From Treponema sp. (lineage in GTDB: Bacteria; Spirochaetota; Spirochaetia; Treponematales; Breznakiellaceae): 31,351 bases of DNA. The notes under the pieces are model-generated. The model saw nothing but the letters and a program-made list of their open reading frames with translations, was not told the DNA's origin and searched no databases. The DNA lies in the NCBI GenBank assembly GCA_031266255.1, contig JAISBK010000173.1, forward strand, positions 1 to 31,351. The letters are read 5' to 3'. A program made the translations under genes and the position numbers. Positions 15,288 through 23,288 of the stretch are shown piece by piece; the stretch's first letter is position 1; each line of letters starts with the position of its first letter.

Positions 15288-16266
15288 TCGGGGTTTAGTC
15301 GATTTAATCATAGGACGAATTCCCCGACTTACTCCTGGTGAACGGGTACGGATATGTACCCACTGTAACCAGGAAGCTGATTTATGGGGACTTTCAAAAC
15401 GAGCCATGGAAGGATTGGTGGGCCGATCTTTGCATTATCCATGGAACCTGGATGCGTTGCACGCCCAGGCAGAACAGGATGCAATGGTAGCCCGGATGCG
15501 GGGTATTAGCTATGTTTCCTATGTGAGTCCCCAGTATCCACCGTTGCTCCGGGAGATCTATGACCCACCGGCGATTCTGTTCTATCGAGGCAAGCTCCCT
15601 AATCCTGAGTTGCCCATAGTCGGCATAGTAGGAACCAGGCATCCTTCTGCAGGGGCTTTGACCCAGGCATACGATATTGCCAAGACCCTGGCTTATGAAG
15701 GAATTCCCGTGATTGCCGGGCTTGCCATAGGTATTGATGCGATGGCCCATCGGGGGAATAGTGATGGAGGCGCACCCACCATTGCGGTTTTGGGTTCCGG
15801 CCTAGATGAGGTGTATCCCGCGGGAAACCGGCTTCTTGCTCGGCGTATCATTGAACAGGGAGGGGCATTGCTCAGCGAATATCCTCCAGGAACCAGCCCG
15901 CGAAAATGGCATTTCCCGGCCCGGAACCGGATTATCTCTGCCCTTGCCCGGGGAACCGTGATTGTAGAGGCCCCGGAATCCTCAGGCGCACTCATCACTG
16001 CCCGTTTTGCTCTGGAGCAAGGGAGGGATCTCTGGGTAGCTTCTGCAGGGCTTGCCGCTCCCCAAGGAGCAGGAACCCGGAAGCTCGCCGCAGAAGGGGC
16101 GCCGGTGATCGCTAACGCGGGGGATATTCTCAAAGAATGGGGTATTACCCCGAAAGAAGCACCAAGAACGCGGAGCGATCCTGGTGGTGCTGAAGAGGAA
16201 TTCAGTGTTTCAGCGTTAGCATCCTCCCTTGCCCGTTCTTTAAATATGACTGGTGAGGATTGGTGA
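15280..16266 (+). CDS. dprA: DNA-processing protein DprA (Smf)
   Basis: DprA protects incoming single-stranded DNA and loads RecA during natural transformation; many non-competent bacteria also keep it. The 328 residues contain an N-terminal helical region and the Rossmann-like DprA domain: YPPLLREIYDPPAILFYRG, VGTRHPSAGALTQAYDIA, GIPVIAGLAIGIDAMAHRG, AVLGSGLDEVYPAGNR, LLSEYPPGTSPRKWHFPARN and RIISALARGTVIVEAPESSG. A C-terminal tail of about 45 residues (KEAPRTRSDPGGAEEE and after) may hold a degenerate winged-helix part. No other competence gene is in the window. It overlaps the TPR gene before it and topA after it. Confidence 0.95.
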   Translation: MADRGLVDLIIGRIPRLTPGERVRICTHCNQEADLWGLSKRAMEGLVGRSLHYPWNLDALHAQAEQDAMVARMRGISYVSYVSPQYPPLLREIYDPPAILFYRGKLPNPELPIVGIVGTRHPSAGALTQAYDIAKTLAYEGIPVIAGLAIGIDAMAHRGNSDGGAPTIAVLGSGLDEVYPAGNRLLARRIIEQGGALLSEYPPGTSPRKWHFPARNRIISALARGTVIVEAPESSGALITARFALEQGRDLWVASAGLAAPQGAGTRKLAAEGAPVIANAGDILKEWGITPKEAPRTRSDPGGAEEEFSVSALASSLARSLNMTGEDW

Positions 16267-18581
16267 GGCAGATGGCTGTAGAAATCGAAACAGCGATTTT
16301 TTCCCAGACGATTGATCCCCTGGTAATTGATAAAACCGCCCAGGAAAAAAACGCGCTTAAACGTAAAAAAGATAAAAAAGGTACGGCCGATGCAGCTAAA
16401 AAAATAGAAAAGAGTATCGATAAGAAAAAAAAGGAAAAGCCGAAAAAAAATAAAAAGATTCTCGTAATTGTGGAATCTCCTGCCAAGGCAAAGACCATTG
16501 AAAAGTATTTGGGTGCATCTTATACGGTCAAAGCATCCATGGGGCATCTCATTGATCTTCCCAAATCCCGTTTAGCTATTGATGTATCCCATGATTTTGA
16601 GCCTGAATACATCACGGTTCGGGGAAGAGCAAAGATATTGAAGGATCTCGAGAAGGATGCTAAGAAGGCAGATATGGTACTCTTAGCAAGCGATAATGAC
16701 CGTGAAGGGGAGGCCATTGCGTGGCATTTGCATAATGCCCTCATAGCTAAAGCCCATACTGTTCTTATTCAGCGGATTGCCTTCAATGAGATTACCCCGG
16801 TGGCGATTAAGGATGCGGTGGCTCATCCTGGTTTGATTGATGAAGCCAAGGTAAACGCTCAGAAGGCCCGGCGGGTCTTGGATCGCTTAGTGGGGTATAA
16901 CCTTTCCCCGTTGTTATGGAAGAAGGTGAAAAACGGCCTTTCCGCAGGTCGAGTGCAGTCAGTGGCTTTACGGCTCATCTGTGAACGGGAAAAGGAACTT
17001 GAGTCCTTTATCCCTGAAGAGTACTGGACGTTGGAAGCGGATTTTATGGTGGGGAAGTCCAAATTTACCGCGCAACTGGTGCTGTGGCAGGGGAATAAGG
17101 TTGATTTGAAGAGCAAAGCGGCAGTCAAGGAGATCCTCGATAAGATCACTGGAGCAGCGTGCAGGGTCTCGGATATTCGAGAGATCGATAAAACGGTGCG
17201 GCCCAAGCCCCCCTTTACTACATCTCAGTTGCAGCAGATCGCCGCGAACCGTCTGGGTTTTACCAGCAAAAAGACCATGCAGGTGGCCCAACAGCTCTAT
17301 GAAGGGGTGAACATCGGCGCTTCCCGGGTGGGGCTTATCACCTACATGCGTACCGACTCGGTGCGGATCTCCCAGATCGCTTTGGAGGAAGTTCGGGGGT
17401 GGATCCAGGAACAGTACCCTCAGGAGCTTCCGGAGCAGGCGGTAGAATATATCTTGGGAAAAAAGGCTCAGGATGCCCATGAAGCCATCAGGCCCACCTA
17501 TGTACGGTACACCCCTGAAAAGGTAAAGGAGTCTTTATCCCGGGATCAACTCAGGCTTTATACCCTTATTTGGGAACGCTTCGTGGCAAGCCAGATGAAG
17601 GCGGCTAAGACCAGGACGGTCAGTACCGACATTCAGGCAGGAGCAGGGATATTTAGGATATCGGGAACCACGATCATTACTAAGGGATTTTATACGGTAA
17701 TGAAGCTCCTGCCTTCAAAGGAAGAACGGGGGTATGGGTATCCTTCCCTTAAGATTGGAGATCCGGTACTCGTGGATGCCTTCTACCCTGAACAGCACTT
17801 TACCCAGGGACCAGCCCGGTATACCGACGCCTCCATAGTGAAGACCTTGGAAGAAAAGGGTATAGGACGGCCCTCTACCTATGCGCCTACCATCTCGGTA
17901 TTGCTGGATCGGTATTATGTAACCCGGTCGAACAAGCAACTGATTCCCACGATCTTGGGAAGGCTCATCTGTGCTATGCTGGTGGAATATTTTCCCGAGG
18001 TGGTGAATACTGCCTTCACCGCGGCTATGGAAAACAAACTTGATGCGGTGGAGGAACAGCAGCTTCGCTGGTCCGACATGATCCAGGAATTTTATGGCCC
18101 TTTTAAGGATAGGGTTGAAGAGGTAGGGAAAACCCTGGAATCCTTTAAAGGTACGCTGGACGAACCAAGCGATCAGCTCTGTGATGCCTGCGGGAAGCCC
18201 ATGGTGAAGAAGCTGGGCCGCTTCGGGTTTTTTCTCGCGTGTACAGGTTTTCCCGCATGTCGGCATACCAAATCCGTACCCTTGGCAACCTGTCCTCGTT
18301 GTGGCGGTGATATTGTGGCCCGTAAGACCAAAAAACGAGGCAAGGAATTCTATGGGTGTACCAATTATCCTGAGTGCGATTTTATCAGCCATTTTAAGCC
18401 GATCAATCAAAACTGTCCTCAATGTGGACAATTCATGGTAGAAAAATACGACAAGAAGCATGGTTCCCACAAGGCTTGTATTAACCCGGCTTGTGATTAT
18501 CTTCATTCAAGTGATGATTTGAAGGACGAATCAGTCCGTGAAGATAGGGCAGAAACCGATGGGCAGGATCATGCCGAATAA
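16263..18581 (+). CDS. topA: DNA topoisomerase I (type IA) with a lysine-rich N-terminal extension
   Basis: TopA relaxes negative supercoils by passing one strand through a transient break. Before the enzyme core lies an extra N-terminal segment of about 65 residues, rich in Lys (KRKKDKKG, KSIDKKKKEKPKKNKK). The Toprim domain follows (ILVIVESPAKAKTIEKYLG, then DNDREGEAIAWH), then DRLVGYNLSPLLW, LSAGRVQSVALR and the active-site tyrosine in GLITYMRTDS (about residue 361). The C-terminus has three four-cysteine zinc ribbons (CDACGK...CTGFPAC, CPRCGG...CTNYPEC, CPQCGQ...CINPAC). Total about 772 residues. Three starts are possible: TTG 16260, GTG 16263 (sharing GTGA with the dprA stop) and ATG 16272. 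None has a well-spaced ribosome site, and I chose the GTG for its overlap. Confidence 0.95.
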   Translation: MRQMAVEIETAIFSQTIDPLVIDKTAQEKNALKRKKDKKGTADAAKKIEKSIDKKKKEKPKKNKKILVIVESPAKAKTIEKYLGASYTVKASMGHLIDLPKSRLAIDVSHDFEPEYITVRGRAKILKDLEKDAKKADMVLLASDNDREGEAIAWHLHNALIAKAHTVLIQRIAFNEITPVAIKDAVAHPGLIDEAKVNAQKARRVLDRLVGYNLSPLLWKKVKNGLSAGRVQSVALRLICEREKELESFIPEEYWTLEADFMVGKSKFTAQLVLWQGNKVDLKSKAAVKEILDKITGAACRVSDIREIDKTVRPKPPFTTSQLQQIAANRLGFTSKKTMQVAQQLYEGVNIGASRVGLITYMRTDSVRISQIALEEVRGWIQEQYPQELPEQAVEYILGKKAQDAHEAIRPTYVRYTPEKVKESLSRDQLRLYTLIWERFVASQMKAAKTRTVSTDIQAGAGIFRISGTTIITKGFYTVMKLLPSKEERGYGYPSLKIGDPVLVDAFYPEQHFTQGPARYTDASIVKTLEEKGIGRPSTYAPTISVLLDRYYVTRSNKQLIPTILGRLICAMLVEYFPEVVNTAFTAAMENKLDAVEEQQLRWSDMIQEFYGPFKDRVEEVGKTLESFKGTLDEPSDQLCDACGKPMVKKLGRFGFFLACTGFPACRHTKSVPLATCPRCGGDIVARKTKKRGKEFYGCTNYPECDFISHFKPINQNCPQCGQFMVEKYDKKHGSHKACINPACDYLHSSDDLKDESVREDRAETDGQDHAE

Positions 18582-19590
18582 GCGGATACCTGCACAGAGG
18601 CAGGATTTATCCCCTTTAATAGAGGAATACCTTTCCTACCTCTGTTCGGTTCGGGGCATGGCAGAGCGTACCCTGGAGGCATACCGCTTGGACATAGCCC
18701 GTTTTGTGGTGTATTGTAAAAAACAGGGAATCGCTGCCGAAGTTGCGGCTTCCCAGGATGTACAGCGCTTCCTCGTGGACATAAGCGCTGAGGATAAGGC
18801 AGCGGTAACGGTAAACCGGGCACTGGCTTCTATTCGGGGATTTTACCGGTGGCTGGTTCGGCTTGGGTATCGGAAAGATAATCCTGCGGGTGTGTTACCG
18901 TCCCGGAAGACCCCGAAAACCTTACCGGTTTTTCTCTGGGTTGAAGAGATGGCCGTTTTTGCAGCCCTCCCTGAGTATAGCCATATCTTGTGGCCATTGC
19001 GGGATACGGCGCTGATTTTAACCATGTATTCCGGGGGCCTGCGGATTTCAGAAGTGGTTTCTCTTGCAGTGCAGGCGGTGGAGGGAGATTTGAGGAGTGC
19101 CCGGGTTATTGGCAAAGGGGATAAGGAACGATACGTATTTTTTTCCGATGAAGCGGCAGAAGCCCTGGAAGCGTATCTGCCCGCACGGCGTGAAAAGATC
19201 AACCAGCGTGTACCGACGAACCAGCTCTTCATCAACCAGAAAGGGGAGGGCATATCAGTGAGCGGCGTGCGGTGGATCATCGGTCAGTATACCCAGCGAT
19301 CCGGATTACAGAAGCAGGTGCATCCCCATTCGTTGCGGCATAGCTTTGCAGCCCACTTGGTAAATGCTGGTTGTGATGTTCGGGTGGTGCAAGCCCTGTT
19401 AGGCCATGAGAGTATCGCCACTACCCAACGGTATACCCATGTGAACATGGAGCGCTTAAAAGCGGTTTATGCTAAGGCCCATCCCCATGGGGGCAAAAAA
19501 CCAGGAGAAGGGAGTACTAACCAAGGAACTTCTGCTGACGGTACAAAGGAGGGTCTAACGGGAAGTACAACAGGGGGTACAATACAATGA
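18571..19590 (+). CDS. xerD: Tyrosine recombinase, XerD-like, with a low-complexity tail
   Basis: Second Xer-type recombinase, 339 residues from the ATG at 18571. Catalytic residues are complete: Arg158 (YSGGLRISE), Lys182 (VIGKGDKER), His253 and Arg256 (HPHSLRHSF), His279 (LLGHESIATTQ) and nucleophile Tyr288 (RYTHVN). The N-terminal domain has the usual LIEEYLSYLCSVRGMAERTL. After about residue 304 the protein continues with a Gly/Thr/Ser-rich tail (GGKKPGEGSTNQGTSADGT and on), which normal Xer proteins lack. GTG 18538 and ATG 18559 are alternative in-frame starts. The chosen start overlaps topA by 11 bases. It probably partners the XerC-like protein in chromosome dimer resolution. Confidence 0.88.
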   Translation: MPNKRIPAQRQDLSPLIEEYLSYLCSVRGMAERTLEAYRLDIARFVVYCKKQGIAAEVAASQDVQRFLVDISAEDKAAVTVNRALASIRGFYRWLVRLGYRKDNPAGVLPSRKTPKTLPVFLWVEEMAVFAALPEYSHILWPLRDTALILTMYSGGLRISEVVSLAVQAVEGDLRSARVIGKGDKERYVFFSDEAAEALEAYLPARREKINQRVPTNQLFINQKGEGISVSGVRWIIGQYTQRSGLQKQVHPHSLRHSFAAHLVNAGCDVRVVQALLGHESIATTQRYTHVNMERLKAVYAKAHPHGGKKPGEGSTNQGTSADGTKEGLTGSTTGGTIQ

Positions 19591-19605
19591 AGGAAAAGGA
19601 ATATA

Positions 19606-20151
19606 ATGAAGAACACTAACAAGATTCGAAGTACCACGGTACTGGTAGTGCGCAAGGGTGGCAAGGTGGCTATGGCTGGAGACGGGCAGGTGACTATGGG
19701 TGAGACCGTGATGAAAAATAACGCCCGTAAGGTACGGCGGCTCATGGACGGTAAGGTACTCTGTGGGTTTGCCGGAGCCACTGCAGATGCATTCACCCTT
19801 TTTGACCGATTTGAGACTAAACTCAAAGAATATTCCTGTGACCTTGCCCGGGCAGCAGTGGAACTGGCCAAGGACTGGCGTACCGATAGGTCCCTCAGGC
19901 GACTTGAAGCCCTGCTCCTGGTGGCGGATCTCCGCCAGATCCTGCTTATATCAGGTACCGGGGATGTGATTGAGCCTGCGGAAGATGCCCTGGCCATAGG
20001 ATCCGGGGGCAACTATGCTTATGCTGCGGCTCTGGCATACCTGGAAGGCAGTTCCTTTTCTGCTGCGGAGATCGCTGAAAAGAGTCTTGCTATTGCAGGG
20101 ACTATCTGTATCTATACTAATGGACATATTACCGTGGAGGAGTTAGCGTAA
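19606..20151 (+). CDS. hslV: ATP-dependent protease subunit HslV (ClpQ)
   Basis: HslV is the proteasome-like peptidase that works in the cytoplasm as a double hexamer capped by HslU. The 181 residues align through TTVLVVRKGGKVAMAGDGQV, VRRLMDGKVLCGFAGATADA, TLFDRFETKL, DVIEPAEDALAIGSGGNYA and a closing NGHITVEELA. The catalytic threonine should be Thr10, because TTVLVVR aligns with the mature start TTIVSVR of the E. coli enzyme. MKNTNKIRS is therefore a nine-residue leader that must be removed to expose it, longer than the single Met of E. coli. AAGGA precedes the ATG. hslU follows after 13 bases. The same hslVU-flgB order occurs in Borrelia. Confidence 0.95.
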   Translation: MKNTNKIRSTTVLVVRKGGKVAMAGDGQVTMGETVMKNNARKVRRLMDGKVLCGFAGATADAFTLFDRFETKLKEYSCDLARAAVELAKDWRTDRSLRRLEALLLVADLRQILLISGTGDVIEPAEDALAIGSGGNYAYAAALAYLEGSSFSAAEIAEKSLAIAGTICIYTNGHITVEELA

Positions 20152-20164
20152 TGAGGAGAACTAT

Positions 20165-21775
20165 ATGAGCAGTCAACATACCGGTAAGAAAAATGACCTG
20201 TTTGTCAAGAAAAATGAAAAAAATCTGGATCGGCTTACCCCACGGGAGATTGTCGCTGAGTTGGATAAGTACATTGTAGGGCAGAAAAAGGCTAAACGGG
20301 CGGTGGCGGTGGCATTACGAAACCGGATCCGCAGGCTTAAACTGGAAAGCGATATGCGGGAAGACATTGCCCCTAAGAACATCCTTATGATTGGTCCTAC
20401 TGGGGTCGGTAAAACTGAGATTGCCCGGCGGCTTGCTAAATTAGCAGGTTCCCCCTTCATCAAGGTAGAGGCTACCAAGTACACTGAGGTCGGTTATGTG
20501 GGCCGAGATGTAGAATCTATGATCCGGGATCTTATGGCTGCAGGGATTCAGATGGTGAAACAGGAGATGCAGGAGTCGGTTACCGTAGAAGCAGAAAAAC
20601 GGGCTGAAGAAGCGTTGTTAGATCTCCTGTTGCCTGGAACCGGTAAAAAGCGAAAAGAGCCTAAAACTCAGCCACGGCCTGTGGTCAGGCCTGTGGGAAC
20701 CTTTTCTATTAACCCGGATACTAATGGCGGAACAGGGCCTTCCCTCATGGGCGCGGCCATCCAGGTGGGGATACCCTCGATCTTTCGGAACACGGACGAT
20801 GCAGGGACTGGACAGGAAGAGGTGGAAGACCAGGAAGCAAAAGATGCAGTTCCTGAAGATCCTGGCTCAGAGGAAGGGGCATCAGGAAAAGATGCCTCTA
20901 CGAGAGAGAAATTCAGGACTATGCTCCGGGAAGGTAAACTTGAAGATAAGATAGTGGAAATTACGGTTACCCAAAATCCCCAGTTTCCGGCTTTTGAGAT
21001 GATGGGCGGGGGCTTAGAAGATCTGGAGTCCAGTCTTTCAGGGATCGCCGGCTTTTTTGGAGGAGGTAAAAAGAAGAAATTGCTCACCGTAAGCCGGGCT
21101 AGAGAGATTCTCAAGGCAGAAGAATCAGAAAAACTCATCGACCGGGACCGGGTGAGCGATGAAGCCAGGCAACGGGTGGAAGAGACGGGGATCGTTTTTA
21201 TTGATGAGATTGACAAGATCGCGGTCAAGGGTGAACGGGGCGGTGGCGGACCTGATGTATCTCGGGAAGGGGTACAGCGGGATATCCTGCCCATTGTGGA
21301 AGGAGCCACGGTGAATACCAAGTGGGGGCCGGTTAATACGGATCATATTCTTTTTGTGGCTGCCGGGGCTTTTAATGTCAGCAAGCCTTCGGATCTGATT
21401 CCTGAACTCCAAGGCCGCTTTCCCCTGCGGGTTGAGTTGGATTCTTTGGGAAAGGAGGATTTCCTTCGGATATTGACTGAACCAAAAAACGCGCTGACCA
21501 AACAGTACACCGATCTCTTGGCGACCGAACAGGTGGATATTGATTTTACCCCCGATGCGGTGGAGCGCCTTGCAGCTTTGGCTGCAGAGGTCAATTCCCG
21601 GCTGGAAAACATCGGTGCCCGGCGGCTCCATACCATCATGGAAGCCCTCTTAGAGGAACTCTCCTTCGAGGCCCCGGATATTGCACCGACGAAGATAACC
21701 ATTACCGAAGCTTATGTAAACGAGAAGCTCACCGATTTAGTGATGGATCATGATTTAGGCCGGTATATTTTGTGA
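20165..21775 (+). CDS. hslU: HslU (ClpY) unfoldase ATPase with an enlarged I domain
   Basis: HslU unfolds substrates and feeds them to HslV. The AAA+ core has Walker A GPTGVGKT (77-84), EVGYVGRDVESMIRDL, Walker B VFIDEIDKIA (344-353), SREGVQRDILPIVEG, the sensor-1 region HILFVAAGAF and arginine-finger segment ELQGRFPLRVEL, and ends in DHDLGRYIL, the tail that docks between HslV subunits. The total is 536 residues against about 440-460 for typical HslU. The extra length lies in the I domain (about 112-338), where about residues 163-248 form a Pro-rich then acidic low-complexity insertion. The gate-loop region near residues 281-300 (GGGLEDLESSLSGIAG) is preserved. The start ATG has GAGGAG upstream. 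Confidence 0.96.
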   Translation: MSSQHTGKKNDLFVKKNEKNLDRLTPREIVAELDKYIVGQKKAKRAVAVALRNRIRRLKLESDMREDIAPKNILMIGPTGVGKTEIARRLAKLAGSPFIKVEATKYTEVGYVGRDVESMIRDLMAAGIQMVKQEMQESVTVEAEKRAEEALLDLLLPGTGKKRKEPKTQPRPVVRPVGTFSINPDTNGGTGPSLMGAAIQVGIPSIFRNTDDAGTGQEEVEDQEAKDAVPEDPGSEEGASGKDASTREKFRTMLREGKLEDKIVEITVTQNPQFPAFEMMGGGLEDLESSLSGIAGFFGGGKKKKLLTVSRAREILKAEESEKLIDRDRVSDEARQRVEETGIVFIDEIDKIAVKGERGGGGPDVSREGVQRDILPIVEGATVNTKWGPVNTDHILFVAAGAFNVSKPSDLIPELQGRFPLRVELDSLGKEDFLRILTEPKNALTKQYTDLLATEQVDIDFTPDAVERLAALAAEVNSRLENIGARRLHTIMEALLEELSFEAPDIAPTKITITEAYVNEKLTDLVMDHDLGRYIL

Positions 21776-21830
21776 TACCTCTGGGCTGGGCAACGCAGGG
21801 GAATCTGGGAACAGATAAGGAACCTTATAT

Positions 21831-21878
21831 TATACTGCTAACTTTACATACAAAAAGTGCCGATACTATACAGGGAGG
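21831..21878 (+). promoter_or_regulatory. Promoter-like cluster and ribosome site before flgB
   Basis: The 109-bp gap before flgB holds several overlapping signals: TATACT (21831-21836) without a good -35; TAAC (21839-21842), 16 bases, GCCGATAC (21859-21866), close to the sigma-28 consensus TAAA-N15-GCCGATAA; TTTACA (21843-21848), 18 bases, TATACA (21867-21872); and the ribosome site AGGGAGG (21872-21878). Which is used cannot be told, and the last two would start inside or just after the ribosome site. Confidence 0.35.
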
Positions 21879-21884
21879 CTAGAA

Positions 21885-22304
21885 ATGGGTATTGAAAATA
21901 ATTTTTCTCGAACCATAGACATGGCGCACCGTGCCATGGATGTGAGTCTTATACGCCGGGATGTGCTTGCCAATAATCTAGCTAATGCTATGGTTCCGGG
22001 GTTTAAACGGTCGGACCTCACCTTTGAAAGTGAGCTGAAACGGGCAATAGACACTGAAAAACAGCGGCCTGGTTTGGAATTAACCAAAACCGATCCTCGA
22101 CATATAAGTAATTGGCAGCAACGAGATTACCGGGATGTGCAGCCTCGGCGGGTTCTTGATTATGTAAGTACCTCTAAAAACAACGGCAATAATGTGGATC
22201 CGGAACAAGAGATCATGCGGGCTTTAGAAAACCAGCTGTTATACACCCTATTGGCCCAGGGAGAGTCTTTTGAGTTTAGTCAAGTTAATATGGTATTAAG
22301 GTAA
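21885..22304 (+). CDS. flgB: Flagellar proximal-rod protein FlgB
   Basis: FlgB is a rod subunit just above the MS ring and is exported by the flagellar type III system, so it has no signal peptide. The 139 residues open with a helical D0-like region carrying the rod-family motif (SLIRRDVLANNLANAMVPGF, followed by KRSDLTFESEL). Residues 93-110 (VSTSKNNGNNVDPEQEIM) match the conserved central piece with NNVDPE, and the C-terminus is again helical. Length matches the family. The ribosome site is AGGGAGG, spacing six. The gene opens the flagellar half of the co-oriented block, with flgC eight bases downstream. Confidence 0.95.
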   Translation: MGIENNFSRTIDMAHRAMDVSLIRRDVLANNLANAMVPGFKRSDLTFESELKRAIDTEKQRPGLELTKTDPRHISNWQQRDYRDVQPRRVLDYVSTSKNNGNNVDPEQEIMRALENQLLYTLLAQGESFEFSQVNMVLR

Positions 22305-22311
22305 GATTGGT

Positions 22312-22773
22312 ATGGGAATTTTTAATTCAATAAACATAGCTTCCACCGGTATGAGTGCCCAGCGGCTTATTTCTGATGTGATTGCCGATAATATTGCCAA
22401 TGCTTCCACCACCCGTACTGCTGAAGGGGGGCCGTATCGGCGGAGTCGGGTCGTCTTGCGACCCAAGACCGAGGGTCCTTACTGGCGTTCTCCCTTTCTC
22501 CCCGATATGATGGACAATGGTCCTGGTAAAGGGGTGCGGGTAGTCGAGATACAAAAAGATACGGTTACTAAAAACAGGCTGGTGTATGATCCAACCCATC
22601 CTGATGCCATTACATCGGGGCCCCAGGAAGGGTATGTGGAGATGCCGAATGTAGATATGGTTACTGAAATGGTTGATATGATCGCTGCATCCCGTGCCTA
22701 TGAAGCGAATGCTTCTATTATTGAGGGTTCTAAATCCATGTTTCAGCGGGCTTTGGACATAGGTGGGAGGTAG
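22312..22773 (+). CDS. flgC: Flagellar proximal-rod protein FlgC
   Basis: FlgC stacks with FlgB and FlgF in the proximal rod. The 153 residues begin with the rod/hook motif IASTGMSAQRLISDVIADNI followed by ANASTTRTAEGGPYRR, and contain VVEIQKDTVTKNRLVYDPTH. The C-terminus is the characteristic YVEMPNVDMVTEMVDMIAAS then RAYEANASI. It is exported by the flagellar secretion system without a signal peptide. It sits seven bases after flgB and its stop is followed three bases later by the fliE start codon, so flgB-flgC-fliE are one translation unit. Confidence 0.96.
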   Translation: MGIFNSINIASTGMSAQRLISDVIADNIANASTTRTAEGGPYRRSRVVLRPKTEGPYWRSPFLPDMMDNGPGKGVRVVEIQKDTVTKNRLVYDPTHPDAITSGPQEGYVEMPNVDMVTEMVDMIAASRAYEANASIIEGSKSMFQRALDIGGR

Positions 22774-22776
22774 TTG

Positions 22777-23148
22777 ATGACTATTGGAGTGCCTCAATTG
22801 ATAGCGATTGATAAGATCCCTTTGCAGGTAACTCATCCTAAGCATTTAGTTCCGGTATCGGGTGATTCACCGGGAAGGGCCTTAGCGTCCTTGGGTGATA
22901 CAATCGGTGCGGAATCGACTCTTCGTTCAGGGAGTTTTGAAGATGCGATGCTTCGTGCTTTGGATAGGGTTTCAGGGGATCAGCAGCAGGCGAGTGATCT
23001 GATACAACGTGCTATTACGGAACCTGGTTCGGTGGATGTGCATGATATCACCATTGCCCAGGCAAAGGCTTCTATGTCTTTAAATATTTCCAGGACCGTG
23101 TTAAACCGTTTAGTTCAAGGGTGGAAAGATCTTATTAATACACGATAA
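22777..23148 (+). CDS. fliE: Flagellar hook-basal-body complex protein FliE
   Basis: FliE joins the MS ring to the rod. The product is 123 residues. The C-terminal half has the family pattern SFEDAMLRALDRVSGDQQQA, SDLIQRAITEPGSVDVHDIT and IAQAKASMSLNISRTVLNRL. The N-terminal half is variable. The ATG at 22777 is preferred because GGGAGG (22765-22770) lies six bases upstream; a TTG at 22774 would add one residue. It ends in VQGWKDLINTR and is followed by a 140-bp gap, unusual in this compact operon. Confidence 0.93.
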   Translation: MTIGVPQLIAIDKIPLQVTHPKHLVPVSGDSPGRALASLGDTIGAESTLRSGSFEDAMLRALDRVSGDQQQASDLIQRAITEPGSVDVHDITIAQAKASMSLNISRTVLNRLVQGWKDLINTR

Positions 23149-23288
23149 AGATAAGATACGGTTACAAGCGCTTATGGTAACGTGCCGTCTTAATTCATGT
23201 TCCTGGAAGAGAAGGCGGGGCGGTGGTACCATGAGGTACATTATAAAGAAAAACAGAAAAAATAAAGAAAAAATATGCTGGGGGGGAT
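23149..23288 (+). other. fliE-fliF spacer: small stem-loop and a G7 ribosome site
   Basis: The 140-bp spacer holds a weak stem-loop, GTTAC (23161-23165) with GTAAC (23176-23180) around the palindrome AAGCGCTT. An A-rich tract follows, and then a run of seven G (23280-23286) is the only ribosome-site candidate, two bases before the fliF ATG. No convincing promoter was seen. A 22-codon frame at 23197-23265 lacks a ribosome site. Confidence 0.4.

Noticed and set aside
20668..21321. Long antisense frames, for example opposite hslU (217 codons) and opposite dprA/topA (15693-16547)
   Set aside because: They are shadows of strongly biased coding sequence on the other strand, with Ser/Arg-rich translations and no recognised domain.
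22384..22391. Perfect sigma-28 -10 sequence GCCGATAA inside flgC
   Set aside because: It encodes the conserved rod motif (IADNIAN), and no TAAA lies 15 bases upstream.
23197..23265. 22-codon frame in the fliE-fliF spacer
   Set aside because: No ribosome site, Lys-rich end caused by the A-rich tract, and no family recognised.
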